Source of the DNA: JALYOK01 sp963840785
GTDB taxonomy: Bacteria; Pseudomonadota; Gammaproteobacteria; Burkholderiales; JALYOK01
Length of the DNA: 64,000 nt
Assembly: GCA_963840785.1 (NCBI GenBank)
Contig: CAWJAF010000010.1
Coordinates: 1-64,000 of the forward strand
Direction: 5' to 3'
Under the pieces are notes generated by a model, which saw only the letters and a program-made list of their open reading frames with translations, did not search any database and was not told the origin of the DNA. Within the stretch, counting starts at the first letter, position 1. Each line of letters begins with the position of its first letter. Positions 31,417 through 42,068 of the stretch are shown in pieces. The translations under genes were made by a program, and so were the position numbers.

Positions 31417-34400
31417 GGCTCAATGTTGTCCACCGGTTGGAAGCGCCGGTTTGGATCGCTATCGGGGCGGCGCGCATGTCCGTCCCAAGTCCAGCGCGAT
31501 ACATGCACTGCGTTCATGCCTTCGCGCCGCTGCAACTGACAGATTGCGACCCCGGGCAACTCGGCATAGCACGCCCATTCGCGCTCGCTGGTGATGACAA
31601 AATCAAGATCGAATTCGTGGATCAAGCCCATGCAGTGCGCCCGCGCGGCATCGTCGATACCGGCGAAGGCTTCGTCGAGCAACACCAAACGTGGTGCATG
31701 AGCATAGCCGCTTTGACTGTAGTAGCTCGACACGGCGGCAAACAGCGGCACGGTTAGGCCGAGCGCCCGCTCGCCGCTTGATGACGGGCCCGATAGCGGG
31801 CGCCATTGGCCATCCTGCCAACGCTGCACGCGGAAACGGTGCCAACGACGGTAGTCCAGGGCCCGCGCGAGCTGATCGAGCAAACTGCCGCCGCTCATCG
31901 CATCGGCGCGGCTGCGTTCGATACCGATACGTTGATGCAGCATTTCACCCACCACGCGGCGATCTTCGGCCGACCACAGGTCGGTGCTGGTATTAAGCAA
32001 TCGCTTACGTGCCGCCTCCAACCCGATCGGTGCGCCCTCGGTGCCTTCCGCTAAAGGCTGCCACTGCAGGCGAAAGCGCACGCCGGTCGAAGTCGGCCGT
32101 TTTTCGAGTTCGGCATTGATCGCGCTAACTTGCCGTTCGGCATCTTGCAGAAGCTTTTGCACCGCTGCGGCGATTTCCGCCTGTAGATGGTTTTCCAGGA
32201 TTTCGCGTTCGCCCGCGGTTAGAAGTTCGCGGCGCTGTGCGATTTCTCCGGCGAGCCGCGCACTGAGCTCATCCGGGCGTTCCGGACGATTTTGGTAAAC
32301 GATGGTCACGACCAGCCCATAGTCGTTGGTTTCCGCCTGCGCTTGGTGTCTGAGCGCTGCAAGCGCACGTCCCAGCTCGCTGTAGTCATGCGAGATTTGG
32401 CTTTGCACGCGGTTCCACGCGTCATCGTCATCTCTGACGTTTTGCAGCAATTGCTCGGCGCGGCGCGCGAGTGTCAGCGCGGGCTCAATACTCCAGGGCG
32501 TGAGCAAATCGGGAATGTCCACGTCGGGAATCGCGCTGGTGAGCAGCCCGGTAACTGCGAAGCCCTGAAGATGCGCGACCGCACTTTGCCGCGCTGTCGT
32601 TTTTTCTTTTAACGTCTCTTCTGCAACTTGCGTTATCTGTTCGGCGATGGCGCGTGCTTCTCCGGCCGATCGCAGTGCGCTGCCACAATTTTTGAGCGAA
32701 TTTTCGCAAAGGTTGACTTGGTTACGTGTCGCTTTCAATCGCTGTTGCAGTTCGTCGACCTGGGCGCCGATCGATTCGCGCAGCGTCTCCAGGCGGATGC
32801 GCATTTCGTTTGCGAGCGTGCAGCGTTCGGCCCAAACAGTTTCAGATAGTTCGGCGTCCCTTTTTGCTTCCTGTGTGCGTTGCTGTTGCTGCGCAAGTTC
32901 AGAGAATGCGCTGCGCAATTCGCGTACATGCTGGAACAGCGCGAGCAGTGATTCGCTAAGCTGTTGTAGCGCCAGTTCGATCGCTTGCAATGCCAGTCGC
33001 TTAGTAGGCAAACGCAGATCGGTCGCGTCTTTTGCCCGTTCGAGATGAGCGCTTTGCAATTGCTCCTGGCGCGTGAGCAAAAGCTGGTTTGCCGCTTCAA
33101 GCCGTGTTTGCGCATTCTGAAATTCCCGGCTGCGAGCACTGGCTTCCACATGCGCGGCACGCAGCGCATCGTCACTGGGCGCGTTGTGCCATTCTGCCGC
33201 TGCTCGATGCTGATCTTGCTCGAGTTGTTTGGCGCGTTGTCGCAAAGCGCCGAGTTCAATGGCGATATTTTTTAGGCGCAACGCGATCGCGTCCAACCGC
33301 CGCGCTCGCGCCGCTGCTCGCGCGGCAAATCCGATGTAATCCGCGGCGGGTTTGTGCCAGGCACCGCCTAGCGCACCGAGGCGAAAGCGTCCATCCGGCG
33401 CGATCCAAGCTTCGGCGATGCCGTCGTCCGCGCTACTACACGCTACGCCGTCGAGCAAGCGTCGCAAAATCACCGCTGACACCGGCGGCTGAGCCGCATG
33501 CTCGCTGGGTACCAGCCACTGCCCAAGGGAATGGCTTTGCCGCGGACGTTCCAGCCAGTGCGTATCGTGCAACGCTGTGCCATGTTTGTCGAGCGTATGA
33601 GCTGTGCCATCGGGTGTAATCCATGCATCTAGCAGACCGGCGGCTTGCAGTGCTGCTTCAAGACCGGCGCGCTGATCGTCTGCAATGTTGTCGCGAAATT
33701 CAACAAGTTGCCACAACGGTGCGCCAAGTCTGCCAGCGCGAACTTCTGCGGCGCGGTAGATCGGCGCGGGCGGTGTTGCGTCCGTGCCTTGTTCCAGGCG
33801 CGCCTGCTCGACTTGGAGTAGCGCTTGCTCTGCATCAAGCACGTCGCGTTCCTCGGCTAATCCCGCATGACGCCGTGCCAATCGCTCACTAGCGGCTTGT
33901 TGCGCGATTTGTAGTGCAGCACGTGCTGGATTGTTGCCGACCAGATTGACGACCCACCGCGTCAATGCATCTAACACCGGCGCGTGATTCGCAACATGCA
34001 ATTGTTGTAACTGATCGAAATGGGTCTGCCATGCCGTCAGTGTGCTACGGCCTTGCTTTTCCACGGCTTGATCGGCGTCTTGACGCCGCGCCGCGGCCTC
34101 GTCCGTTTCATGCTGGTGATGGTCGCGCGCCTGCTGTTGGTTCGATAGCGCGAGTTCGACTTGATCGACACGGTCGCAGTGGCGTTGCATTACGGCAAGT
34201 TGCGTGCGTCGTCGCGTGACATCACCGCGCAAGTCGTTACGGGCGGTATCGACTTTGATTTGCGGCAAAACCGCCACACTTGCGGCATCGAGCGAGGTGA
34301 GCGGATGGTTTTGATAAGTTTCGGCAATCTCCGCTAGCCCAGCGTAATTTGTCGCGATACGGCGCGCTTCAATTAAGACCTGCTCAGCGACTAGGGCACG

Positions 34401-35562
34401 CTGGTTGCGTTCGCCCATTGCCTGACTCTCGCGTTCATATCGCAGACGCGATTCTTCGCGCGCGCGCTGCGCGAGATCGGCATCTTTTTGGCGCGCCTGT
34501 GAGTCGCGATCGGCTTGTTCGAGGCGCTTGGCATCGCGCATTGCCGGATCGTCTTGCAGCTGTTCGAGCCGAGTGCGATTGGCTGCAAGTTCGATTTCGG
34601 CGGTCGCGTATGCGTTCTGCGCTAACGTTTCGCCAGATTGCGCGGATACCAGCGCCTGACGTCCTTCATTGAGCGCACGGCTAGCACCGTCAAAACCACT
34701 CTGCGCGCTACGCAAGATGCGCGCCTGGCGCCGGGTTTGAGTCGATGCGTAAACGCGGTAGCGCTGGTTGAATTGTCCGACAGCGCGCTCCAGCGCTTCG
34801 TATTCTTCGAGTTCGCGGCGCAGTTCCTCCAATTGGTTCAACGAGTCGGCGACGTCGGTTAACAAGTCGGCCGACATCGGCGGAAGCGCCTCGGTTAACG
34901 CGTTCGACAGATTGGCCTCGTCCGGCTTTTTTGAAAGTTGCGGCTGGCGCAACTGGATCAATGTGTCGATCAAAGCGGCGTAGCGCGCTGTTCCGAGATG
35001 GAACAGGCGTTCGTCGACAGCGCGACGATAGGCGAGCGCCGTATCGAATATTTGGCCTCGGCCTTCGAGCGACTCGCGCAAACGTTCGCGAGTCAGCACC
35101 ACGCGCTGTCCATTAATCAGCCAAAGGTCTTGGCCGATACGCTGGTCTTCGAGTACAAAGAACCAACTGTCAACTTGCGGACGCGCCACCGCGGCAAACA
35201 ACCCGCAGCCTAGCGTCAAATATTGCGTGTGCGCCGTCCTACGACTTCCGGCCGAACTCGATCCAGGCATAGCCCATGCGCCGATCGTGGCGTCCCATCA
35301 ACAAATTCCAGGCCATCTTTTTGCCGGGATCGCCATCGGGTTCGACGCGCGATGATTTCAGACTCGCATCGAATAACAACGGCAGCGTCAACGACAGCAC
35401 TTTGGATTTACCGGTGCCGTTATTTCCGCGCAGCAGTAGATGGCCATCGCGGAACCAAAATTCCTCACTGTCGTAGTGGAACAGGTTTACCAGCCCGAGC
35501 CGGAGCGGCTGCCAGCGCGTGCGCTCGGGCGTGGGCAAAACAGGTTTATCGGTTACGTTCAT
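31413..35562 (-). CDS. jetC: JetC-like SMC ATPase (TIGR02680 family, one frameshift)
   Basis: Very long (about 1,382 residues) SbcC/SMC-type ATPase, the motor of the Wadjet-like complex. Walker A GNNGTGKS at 46-53, then long Gln/Arg/Glu-rich coiled coils (about 180-500 and 640-1050) around a hinge-like globular region (about 520-660, with LVEFRDNIADDQRAGLEAALQAAG), ABC signature SSSGERAL, Walker B RLVLLDEAFAGID and a helical tail. One frame change at about 35243-35255, between WIEFGRKS and YLTLGCGL, both of which are conserved in the family. Start overlaps the upstream gene (ATGA), stop overlaps the JetD gene. Confidence 0.9.
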
Positions 35563-36799
35563 AGTGCGTCGAATAGGGAAACTTGCGCCTTGCTCGGCGA
35601 CGGTTTGATTTTCGTCTCGCCAATGGCAAAGCGGGCGAGCGCCGGTAAAGGTTGAATCGCTTCGCCGATACAGGCCACGAGCTGCAGTTTTTGCAGCCGT
35701 TCGAGAGCGCTTTGGGCAAGTTCCTGTTCCGCGCCGGGCTCGCGGGCGGATTTGCGCCAGTAGGTGCCGTAGCGTTCCTTGGCCTGCGCGACGAATAGCG
35801 TAATGTCTCTGACCGCGACGCCGGTGCCGTCGTCGCGGCGATTAGCAAGGAACTCGGCTACCAGCAGCGTCACATGCGCTTCGGTACCTTCGGCGGGCAT
35901 AACGACATCAGTCAATTCGCCTTCCTCATCGACCAGGGCCAGACCCTCGGCGCGTTGCTCGGCGGTGAGATTTGTGGCTTCGCATAGGCGCGTCGCCATC
36001 GGGCCGCGTTGGTTGATGAAGTACGCACGCAGTTCGGCGTCGAGGTCGTCGCTATAGATCACCGGATCGTCCAGCAATCGCCGCGATAACTGGTGCCGTA
36101 ACGCCGTGCGGCGCCCCTCGTCGCTATCGGGAATGTGTTCGCTGACCAGCGCCGCTAGGCGATCTTCAAATGTGAGCGGCGCTTCTTCGGCGTGCCATGT
36201 CGATGGGCCGCGTACTGCTGCCAACATCGCCGCCAGTACGCGGCGCTGCACATCGTAGAGGGCATCGGCGGCCGCGTTGTCGTCATTCCTGCGTACGAAG
36301 CCTTCTTCGTCTCCCCCACGCGCAGCAGCACACCGTACTCGAGTAGTGTGCGGCATACTGCCACTAGCTCGCGCCGCTCATATCGGGACTGCAACGCGAA
36401 GCTGAAACCGGACGCTAGCAAGCTCGGCTCGGTGGCCAGCGCGAGCAGCCGATCGCCCAGTACACGCAACGTGATCTGCGCGTCGGCGCGTTCGAGTACC
36501 GCGCAAGCAAGGCATAGCAACACGTAGCGGCGCCGGTCATAATTTGGCAAACCGCGACTGGCGTCGAGCAGATTGGCGGGGCGCTTGTAAAGACGCGCGC
36601 AGTCGCGTTCGATGTGCAGCGTCCAGCCTGTCTCGCGCGTAAACCAGGCGCGCAATTCGTCGGCGTGACGGCGCACCGCTGCGAATTCGGCGTGAACAGA
36701 TGTCATCAACGGTGCCATCAGCAACGCGCGCAACGCCTGGCTGCGTTCCTCGTGCTGATGCTGCGCCTGTTGCTGGCCGATGTTGCGGCTGTCGACCAT
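35559..36799 (-). CDS. jetB: JetB-like subunit (DUF2398, TIGR02678 family, one frameshift)
   Basis: Kleisin-partner (KITE-like) winged-helix subunit of the cassette, about 412 residues after correction. N-terminal EERSQALRALLMAPLM, YDRRRYVLLCLACAVLERADAQITLRVLGDRL and QSRYERRELVAVCRTLLEYGVLLRVGE are typical of DUF2398; after a frame change near 36310 it continues DEEGFVRR...ALYDVQRRVLAAML and RLLDDPVIYSDDL to the end. Start ATG shares a base with the JetA stop (TAATG); stop overlaps JetC start. The name follows gene order. Confidence 0.85.
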
Positions 36800-38319
36800 T
36801 ACGCGCCGTCCCCGATTCGGGTGATGCTGAGCGCATGATCGCGCCCGGCGAAGATACCATTTGACGTCACCACCTCGGCGCACGATGCGGCGTCCAGCGG
36901 CATTAATTGAATTCGAAACAATCCATCGCCGCTGTTCAATTCCACCGGCAAATCGGGCGAATCTTGCAACGTCAGCGCTTCACCTAACAAGGACAGAAAC
37001 AATTGAAATGCGTGTCCATCGAGTTTGCCAATCTCTGATAGTCGCGTGAGTTTTCCGGTCGCCAAACGTTCCCGTGCGGCTTCGATTTGCGCATGTTCTT
37101 CGCGAAATAATTCCGCCATCAAGCGGCGTTCCTCATCGCGCTCTTGCACCTGCGGTAGCACCCCACGCGGTGTGGCTTCGCCGTATTCGCGCAAGCGCGG
37201 GTGAATGCGTAGTGGCGGCGCATCGGCCCACGACGTGCTGGCGGGCAAGTCTGGCGCAAACTCCGGGCTCAACGAAAAATGCCGCGCCGGGTTTAGCGCG
37301 AAGGCGGCGCGCGCCAGCCGATGTGCTTGCGCATCGTCCGCGCAGGCCGCAAACCACCCGGCAAGTACACGAAAGTCGGCGGAACGGTCGCTGCGCCCAC
37401 TGCGGCGTTCGTTTAGTGCCTGAACCGCCGCGAGCAATTGCGGAATTGCCGCCCGCGCTTTTGATCGTAATAGCTCGGCCTGCGGCGCCTCGGAGTCCGA
37501 GTTTACGAACCAACGACGCAATCCTTTCCAGCGTTCACGGCAAGCTTGCAATCCGCGTGCTACAACATCGGCTTGCTCGATTGCATCACCCGGCGCAGCG
37601 TCGCGCGCTTCGCGTTGCGCCGCCTGCCATAGCAGCGGTTCGATACCTGGTAACAAGGCTACGATGTGCCGAGCAATTGCGCCGGAACGTGCTACTAAGT
37701 CACCAATGAAGCGTTCGAGATAATCGATCAAACGCCTTTTATAGGCCACTACGGCTCCGGCTTCAGCCTGCTGCAATTCGATACTGCGCCCGATGCCGGC
37801 CATGAACGCCTGGGCATTCTGCGTTAGACTTTCAAATACGCGCACCAAATCGCGCAACGTCTCGTGCACTTTGGCGGCGTCTGGCAAAGTTTCAGCGGAA
37901 AGGGTCAACAAGGTTTGCAGCCGGTTGGCGATGTCTTCCAACGCGACGCTCTGTAGTTCGGCGCGGTGGCGCAGCGTTTCTGCGAACACCGTCAACGCCG
38001 ATTCTACGGCCTCGCCACCGCGCGATAGCCGGTACAGAAAGCGTGCTCGGTAAAAGTCGCTGATGTTGGCGACACGAGCCGTATCGGGCTGCGATTCGAG
38101 ATTGCCCCATTGTGCCAGTTGCGCCAAGGCTGACTGTACTTCCTCTATGCGCGGCGGCGCGCTTTCCCATTGGCCTTCCGCGAGGACTTCGTCGGGACGC
38201 AAATGGAGCCGGAACTGGCGCTTTGCAGCAGCGAAACTGTCCATGATATTGCGGTAAAGCAAAGCCTTTTCGGCACTGACGTGGCGGAACAACTCGGTTG
38301 CAGCGTTCATGGTTTTCAT
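36799..38319 (-). CDS. jetA: JetA-like subunit (DUF2397, TIGR02677 family)
   Basis: First gene of the cassette, 506 residues, intact, predicted kleisin-like subunit. It opens ELFRHVSAEKALLYRNIMDSFAAAKRQFRLHLRPDEV, the DUF2397 start, followed by winged-helix and helical segments (GNLESQPDTARVANISDFYRARFLYRLS) and a C-terminal half with FRVLAGWFAACADDAQAHRLARAAFAL. Two Met codons lie at 38319 and 38310; either could be used. The operon promoter should lie in 38320-38470, facing the ligase gene's upstream region. Confidence 0.86.
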   Translation of the reverse strand: MKTMNAATELFRHVSAEKALLYRNIMDSFAAAKRQFRLHLRPDEVLAEGQWESAPPRIEEVQSALAQLAQWGNLESQPDTARVANISDFYRARFLYRLSRGGEAVESALTVFAETLRHRAELQSVALEDIANRLQTLLTLSAETLPDAAKVHETLRDLVRVFESLTQNAQAFMAGIGRSIELQQAEAGAVVAYKRRLIDYLERFIGDLVARSGAIARHIVALLPGIEPLLWQAAQREARDAAPGDAIEQADVVARGLQACRERWKGLRRWFVNSDSEAPQAELLRSKARAAIPQLLAAVQALNERRSGRSDRSADFRVLAGWFAACADDAQAHRLARAAFALNPARHFSLSPEFAPDLPASTSWADAPPLRIHPRLREYGEATPRGVLPQVQERDEERRLMAELFREEHAQIEAARERLATGKLTRLSEIGKLDGHAFQLFLSLLGEALTLQDSPDLPVELNSGDGLFRIQLMPLDAASCAEVVTSNGIFAGRDHALSITRIGDGA

Positions 38320-38472
38320 GCGCTGGCGAATTTACAAGTTGCGAGGTCATCGCCCCGTTTTTCGGGATGAGTGGCATCGTTACACTGCCGTTGAGCAGGT
38401 AATTTCGGGTACGAAGACATAGCGTTATTGGACATGGGCGTATGATATCGCGTCCTTAGCAAAAGCAATGCG

Positions 38473-39311
38473 ATGTTCACACTGCGCATCATTTCACTGC
38501 TGCTGTATTTGTTTGCCCCGCTTGCAATCGCTCAGGGCGCGCCGTCCCTGTTGCTTGCACACGTGGCGAGCGAAGACATCGATCCCGCGCCGTATCTCAT
38601 TAGCGAAAAATTCGATGGTGTGCGTGCCTATTGGGACGGCAAGACATTGCGATTTCGCAGCGGTAACGTCGTGAATGCGCCGCCTTGGTTCATAGCGAAA
38701 CTTCCACCGCAAGCGCTCGACGGAGAACTATGGCTCGGTCGTGGGCGCTTTGAAGAATTGTCCGGCATGGTTCGTACCGAACATGCCGATGACGCGGCTT
38801 GGAAGCAAATCAAATATCTGATTTTCGAATTGCCCGATGCGCCGGGACCATTTGCGCAGCGTTACGCCGAAATTCGAACACTGGTTCGATTGTTGAATTG
38901 GCCCCAATTGCAGGCGGTCGAGCAATTTCGCCTTCGCGGATCGCCCGGCATTGCAGCGTAAGCTTGATCAAGTCGTGCGTGAAGGCGGCGAAGGTTTGAT
39001 GTTGCATCGTGCCGATTCGCTCTACGTCACGGGTCGCAGTGACGCGTTGCTGAAACTAAAGCCGGTGCTCGATACCGAGGCAAAGGTAATCGGGCACAAT
39101 CCCCGGCAAAGGAAAATTCAAAGGCATGCTCGGTTCGCTCGAAGTTGAAATGCCCGATGGTAAGCGTTTCCGTATCGGCACTGGCTTCACCGATGCCGTG
39201 CGAAAAAATCCGCCGGCAATTGGAGAAATGGTGACTTATCAATATCGCGGGTTGACGAAAAAAGGGTTGCCGCGCTTTGCGAGTTTTTTGCGGACGCGAC
39301 GGGAGTTTTAG
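38473..39311 (+). CDS. exported ATP-dependent DNA ligase (Lig E type, frameshifts)
   Basis: Minimal ATP-dependent ligase with an N-terminal signal peptide (LRIISLLLYLFAPLAIAQG), matching periplasmic Lig E enzymes of Gram-negatives. Nucleotidyl lysine in SEKFDGVRAYWDG (K-x-D-G-x-R), DGELW, a GGEGLMLHR motif and LLKLKPVLDTEAKVIGH; the OB-fold follows (GSLEVEMPDGKRFRIGTGFTD). Shifts near 38945 and 39107. About 279 residues corrected. Lig E is thought to act on extracellular DNA or during natural transformation. Divergent from the Wadjet-like cassette. Confidence 0.85.
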
Positions 39312-39377
39312 TCAGCAATCTCCCCTTCTTCAAGGGGAAGGAACGAGCTTCGACATTCTAATATGAAACACGTCGAG

Positions 39378-40331
39378 TTAACTCACAATCGGATGCGCTA
39401 CCGAGCAAACTTGAATCTCCGCGGTTAAATGCACGATCTCATCGTGAAGAGCAAGCTGTTCGCGAATGCGCTGCGGTGTCAGCGTTGTGTCGTGCGTGAT
39501 GACGCTTACTGCGCACGAATACGCGCGCTTACCGACGCGCCAAACGTGTAAATCGGTCACGTGTGTTTCGCCTTCGCCCGGCGCAGTCTCGATCGCGGCG
39601 CGAATTTCATCGACCACGGGATGATCCATTTCGCGATCGAGCAACACAGCGCCGGTGTCGATGATCAATCCTTTCGCCCAAAGCGCGACCAGTATCGCGC
39701 CGACAATGCCGATAACCGGATCCAGCCACGACCAACCATAAAACCAACCACCGGCAAGCGCGATAATCGCGAGTATCGAGGTGGCCGTATCTGCAACGAC
39801 ATGGGTATAAGCGGATTTGAGATTGAGATCATTATGATGATTGTGGTGGTCATGGCCGTGGTCATGCTCATGATCACCGGCGCGACTCAAAATCAGCGCA
39901 CAGACGATGTTCACCGCGAGGCCTATCGTGGCGATGACGATGGCTTCGCGATAGTGTATAGCCTGCGGCGACAATAGCCGTTCGACCGAACTCACGACCA
40001 TAATCATCGCTATGCCCAGCAAGAAAATCGCGCTGGCGAAACCACCGAGAATTTCGATTTTCCAAGTGCCGAAAGCAAAGCGCGGATCGTTCGCATAGCG
40101 TCGCGCCGCCCCGTAAGCAACGGCGCTCAGCCCGATTGCGACGGCGTGAGAACTCATGTGCCAACCATCGGCGAGTAAGGCCATTGAGTTAAACCACCAA
40201 CCCGCGACGATCTCGACAATCATCATGGCGGCAGTGATCCACATCACCAACCGCGTGCCACGCTCGGCGTTTGGGTTGCCGGAATCGAACGCGTGGTTGT
40301 GGGACCAGTCGCTTAGATGATCGGAATGCAT
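39378..40331 (-). CDS. dmeF: CDF-family divalent metal exporter (DmeF-like)
   Basis: Cation diffusion facilitator of 317 residues. The opening SDWSHNHAFDSGNPNAERGTRLVMWIT and MALLADGWHMSSH (HxxxD-type helix II site variant) match the Co/Ni exporters called DmeF; six membrane helices, a cytosolic His-rich loop DHEHDHGHDHHNHH (about 153-166), HVVADTATSILA (helix V) and a C-terminal domain with HVTDLHVWRVG. Intact. Expected to export Co, Ni or Zn from the cytosol; substrate is inferred from the family. Confidence 0.85.
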   Translation of the reverse strand: MHSDHLSDWSHNHAFDSGNPNAERGTRLVMWITAAMMIVEIVAGWWFNSMALLADGWHMSSHAVAIGLSAVAYGAARRYANDPRFAFGTWKIEILGGFASAIFLLGIAMIMVVSSVERLLSPQAIHYREAIVIATIGLAVNIVCALILSRAGDHEHDHGHDHHNHHNDLNLKSAYTHVVADTATSILAIIALAGGWFYGWSWLDPVIGIVGAILVALWAKGLIIDTGAVLLDREMDHPVVDEIRAAIETAPGEGETHVTDLHVWRVGKRAYSCAVSVITHDTTLTPQRIREQLALHDEIVHLTAEIQVCSVAHPIVS

Positions 40332-40390
40332 CGTTTGATTTTACTCCGCTACAGGCAACCGGCTACTTGTCAGAGGAAACTGCGGAATAC

Positions 40391-40466
<76 letters not shown>

Positions 40467-40504
40467 AACGGGTTGAATTATAGAGTTTTAAGGTAGGCGC
40501 GGCA

Positions 40505-40995
40505 ATGAGCGGTGGAGCAGTTCGGTGACGCGCGCTATGTGAGACTCTCGCAGATCTCAGTCTCGCACCTGTACAACCTGCGCCGCAGTGAACCTTACCG
40601 GAAACAACGTCTGGTCTGGCACCGTACGCGTCCAGCGCCAGTGGCGATCGGCATTCGTAAAGCACCGGCACGAGAAGGGTGTGCCGGGTTATATTCGCAT
40701 CGATACGGTGCATCAAGGTGATCGGGATGGCATGAAGGGGGTTTACCATATCAACGCGGTGGATATCGTCACCCAGTGGGAACTGGTGGCGTCGGTAGAA
40801 CACATCAGCGAGGCTTATCTTCTGCCAGTGATTAATTTGCTCTTAGAGGGCTTCCCGTTCGCCATCCGCGGTTTTCATTCCGATTCGGGATCGAAAGACG
40901 TCAACCACAAAACCGCTGAGTTGCTGGAGAAACTACGTATCGAATTCACCAAGTCTCGACCGCGCCAGACTAACGATAATGCGCTGGCGGAATGC
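40505..40995 (+). pseudogene. degenerate transposase (integrase-core) remnant
   Basis: Fragment of a DDE integrase-core transposase: FGDARYVRLSQISVSHLYNLR from the N-terminal region, a frame change near 40680, then GYIRIDTVHQGDRDGMKGVYHINAVD, GFHSDSGSKD and EFTKSRPRQTNDNALAECKNG. The second acidic motif is altered (HSDSGS where HSDNGSE is usual). Both ends of the roughly 400-residue family are missing and no terminal inverted repeats are visible. A dead insertion-sequence remnant between the tRNA-Thr gene and trpC. Confidence 0.8.
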
Positions 40996-41115
40996 AAGAA
41001 TGGCGAGGTATGTTGTTGCTTAACAAATAAGCGGCATGCGCCAAGAGGCGCGTCAATATTGGTTCGTGGAGGATACCCCGCGGGGAAGTGCGCTGCGACT
41101 GGTTGCTGGCGCGCC

Positions 41116-41902
41116 TTATGAAAACAATGTTTGCAACGCGACACCGGGATTTTCAGCGCGCATGAATGCTTCGCCAACCAAAAATGTGTTGACATGATGT
41201 TCGCGCATTAACGCGACGTCGGCCTTCGTCAGAATTCCACTTTCGGTGATGATGTGGCGCTCCGGCGGAATGTCGCGAATGAGTTCGAGCGTGGTGTTCA
41301 GATCGGTCGCAAAGCTGCGTAAGTTGCGGTTGTTAATGCCGACCAATGGCGTGTTGAGTTGCAACGCAAGATCGAGTTCGGCACGATCGTGGACTTCGAC
41401 TAACACTGCCATACCGAGTTTATGTGCAACGCTTTCCAATTCTTTCATTTTCGTCAAAGTTAGCGCGGCTACAATCAGCAAAATGCAATCGGCCCCCATG
41501 GCGCGTGCTTCATACATTTGATATTCGTCGATCATGAAATCTTTGCGCAACACCGGTAACGCACAGGCGGCGCGTGCGTCGACTAAAAATTGCGTCGCGC
41601 CTTGAAAAAATTGTCGGTCGGTTAACACCGACAGGCACGCGGCCCCATGTTGCGCGTAACTTTTGGCGATTTCTGCCGGGATGAAATGTTCGCGCAGCAC
41701 GCCTTTGCTCGGGCTGGCTTTTTTAACTTCGGCGATGACAGCAGCTTTTCCTTGAGCACTTTGCTGCGCAATGCGCTACGAAATCTCGCGGCGCGGGCAT
41801 CGCTTCTGCGTCGCGCCGAATCGTGCTTAACGATTTCTCTTTTTGCGCAGTGACGATTTCTTCCGCTTTTACTGCCAGGATTTTTTGTAGGATGTCGGAC
41901 AT
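41116..41902 (-). CDS. trpC: indole-3-glycerol phosphate synthase TrpC (one frameshift)
   Basis: Tryptophan-pathway TIM-barrel enzyme. MSDILQKILAVKAEEI start at 41902; then a lost G near 41790 shifts the frame; reading resumes SPSKGVLREHFIPAEIAKSYAQHGAACLSVLTD. Catalytic segments visible: LPVLRKDFMID (Lys), ADCILLIVA, VEVHDRAEL (Glu), GINNRNL, IITESGI and FLVGEAFMR. About 262 residues after correction. Downstream of trpD, separated by 166 bases that carry a dispersed repeat. Confidence 0.93.
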
Positions 41903-41937
41903 TACTTTTTCCTGAATGCGTTGCCCTGTCTACCTAT

Positions 41938-42034
41938 GGCCCAAGGCCAGCCACTCATCCCCGTGTAGGCGGGGTTCCTCGCTGATTTTCCAAGTTCAAA
42001 TGCCAAATGGATTCCCGCCTTCGCGGGAATGACA
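41938..42034. repeat. dispersed intergenic repeat, copy 1
   Basis: About 97 bases containing CCCCG/CGGGG and ATTCCCGC-CTTC-GCGGGAAT (42011-42030) hairpins. It aligns along its length with a second copy at 56268-56354 (shared GGCC..AGGCCAG, CTCAT.CCC, GATTTTC.., ATTCCC...GCGGGAATGAC). Confidence 0.75.
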
Positions 42035-42068
42035 GTGGTTGATTTCGGTGGCAAGAGAGTAATTGCGG

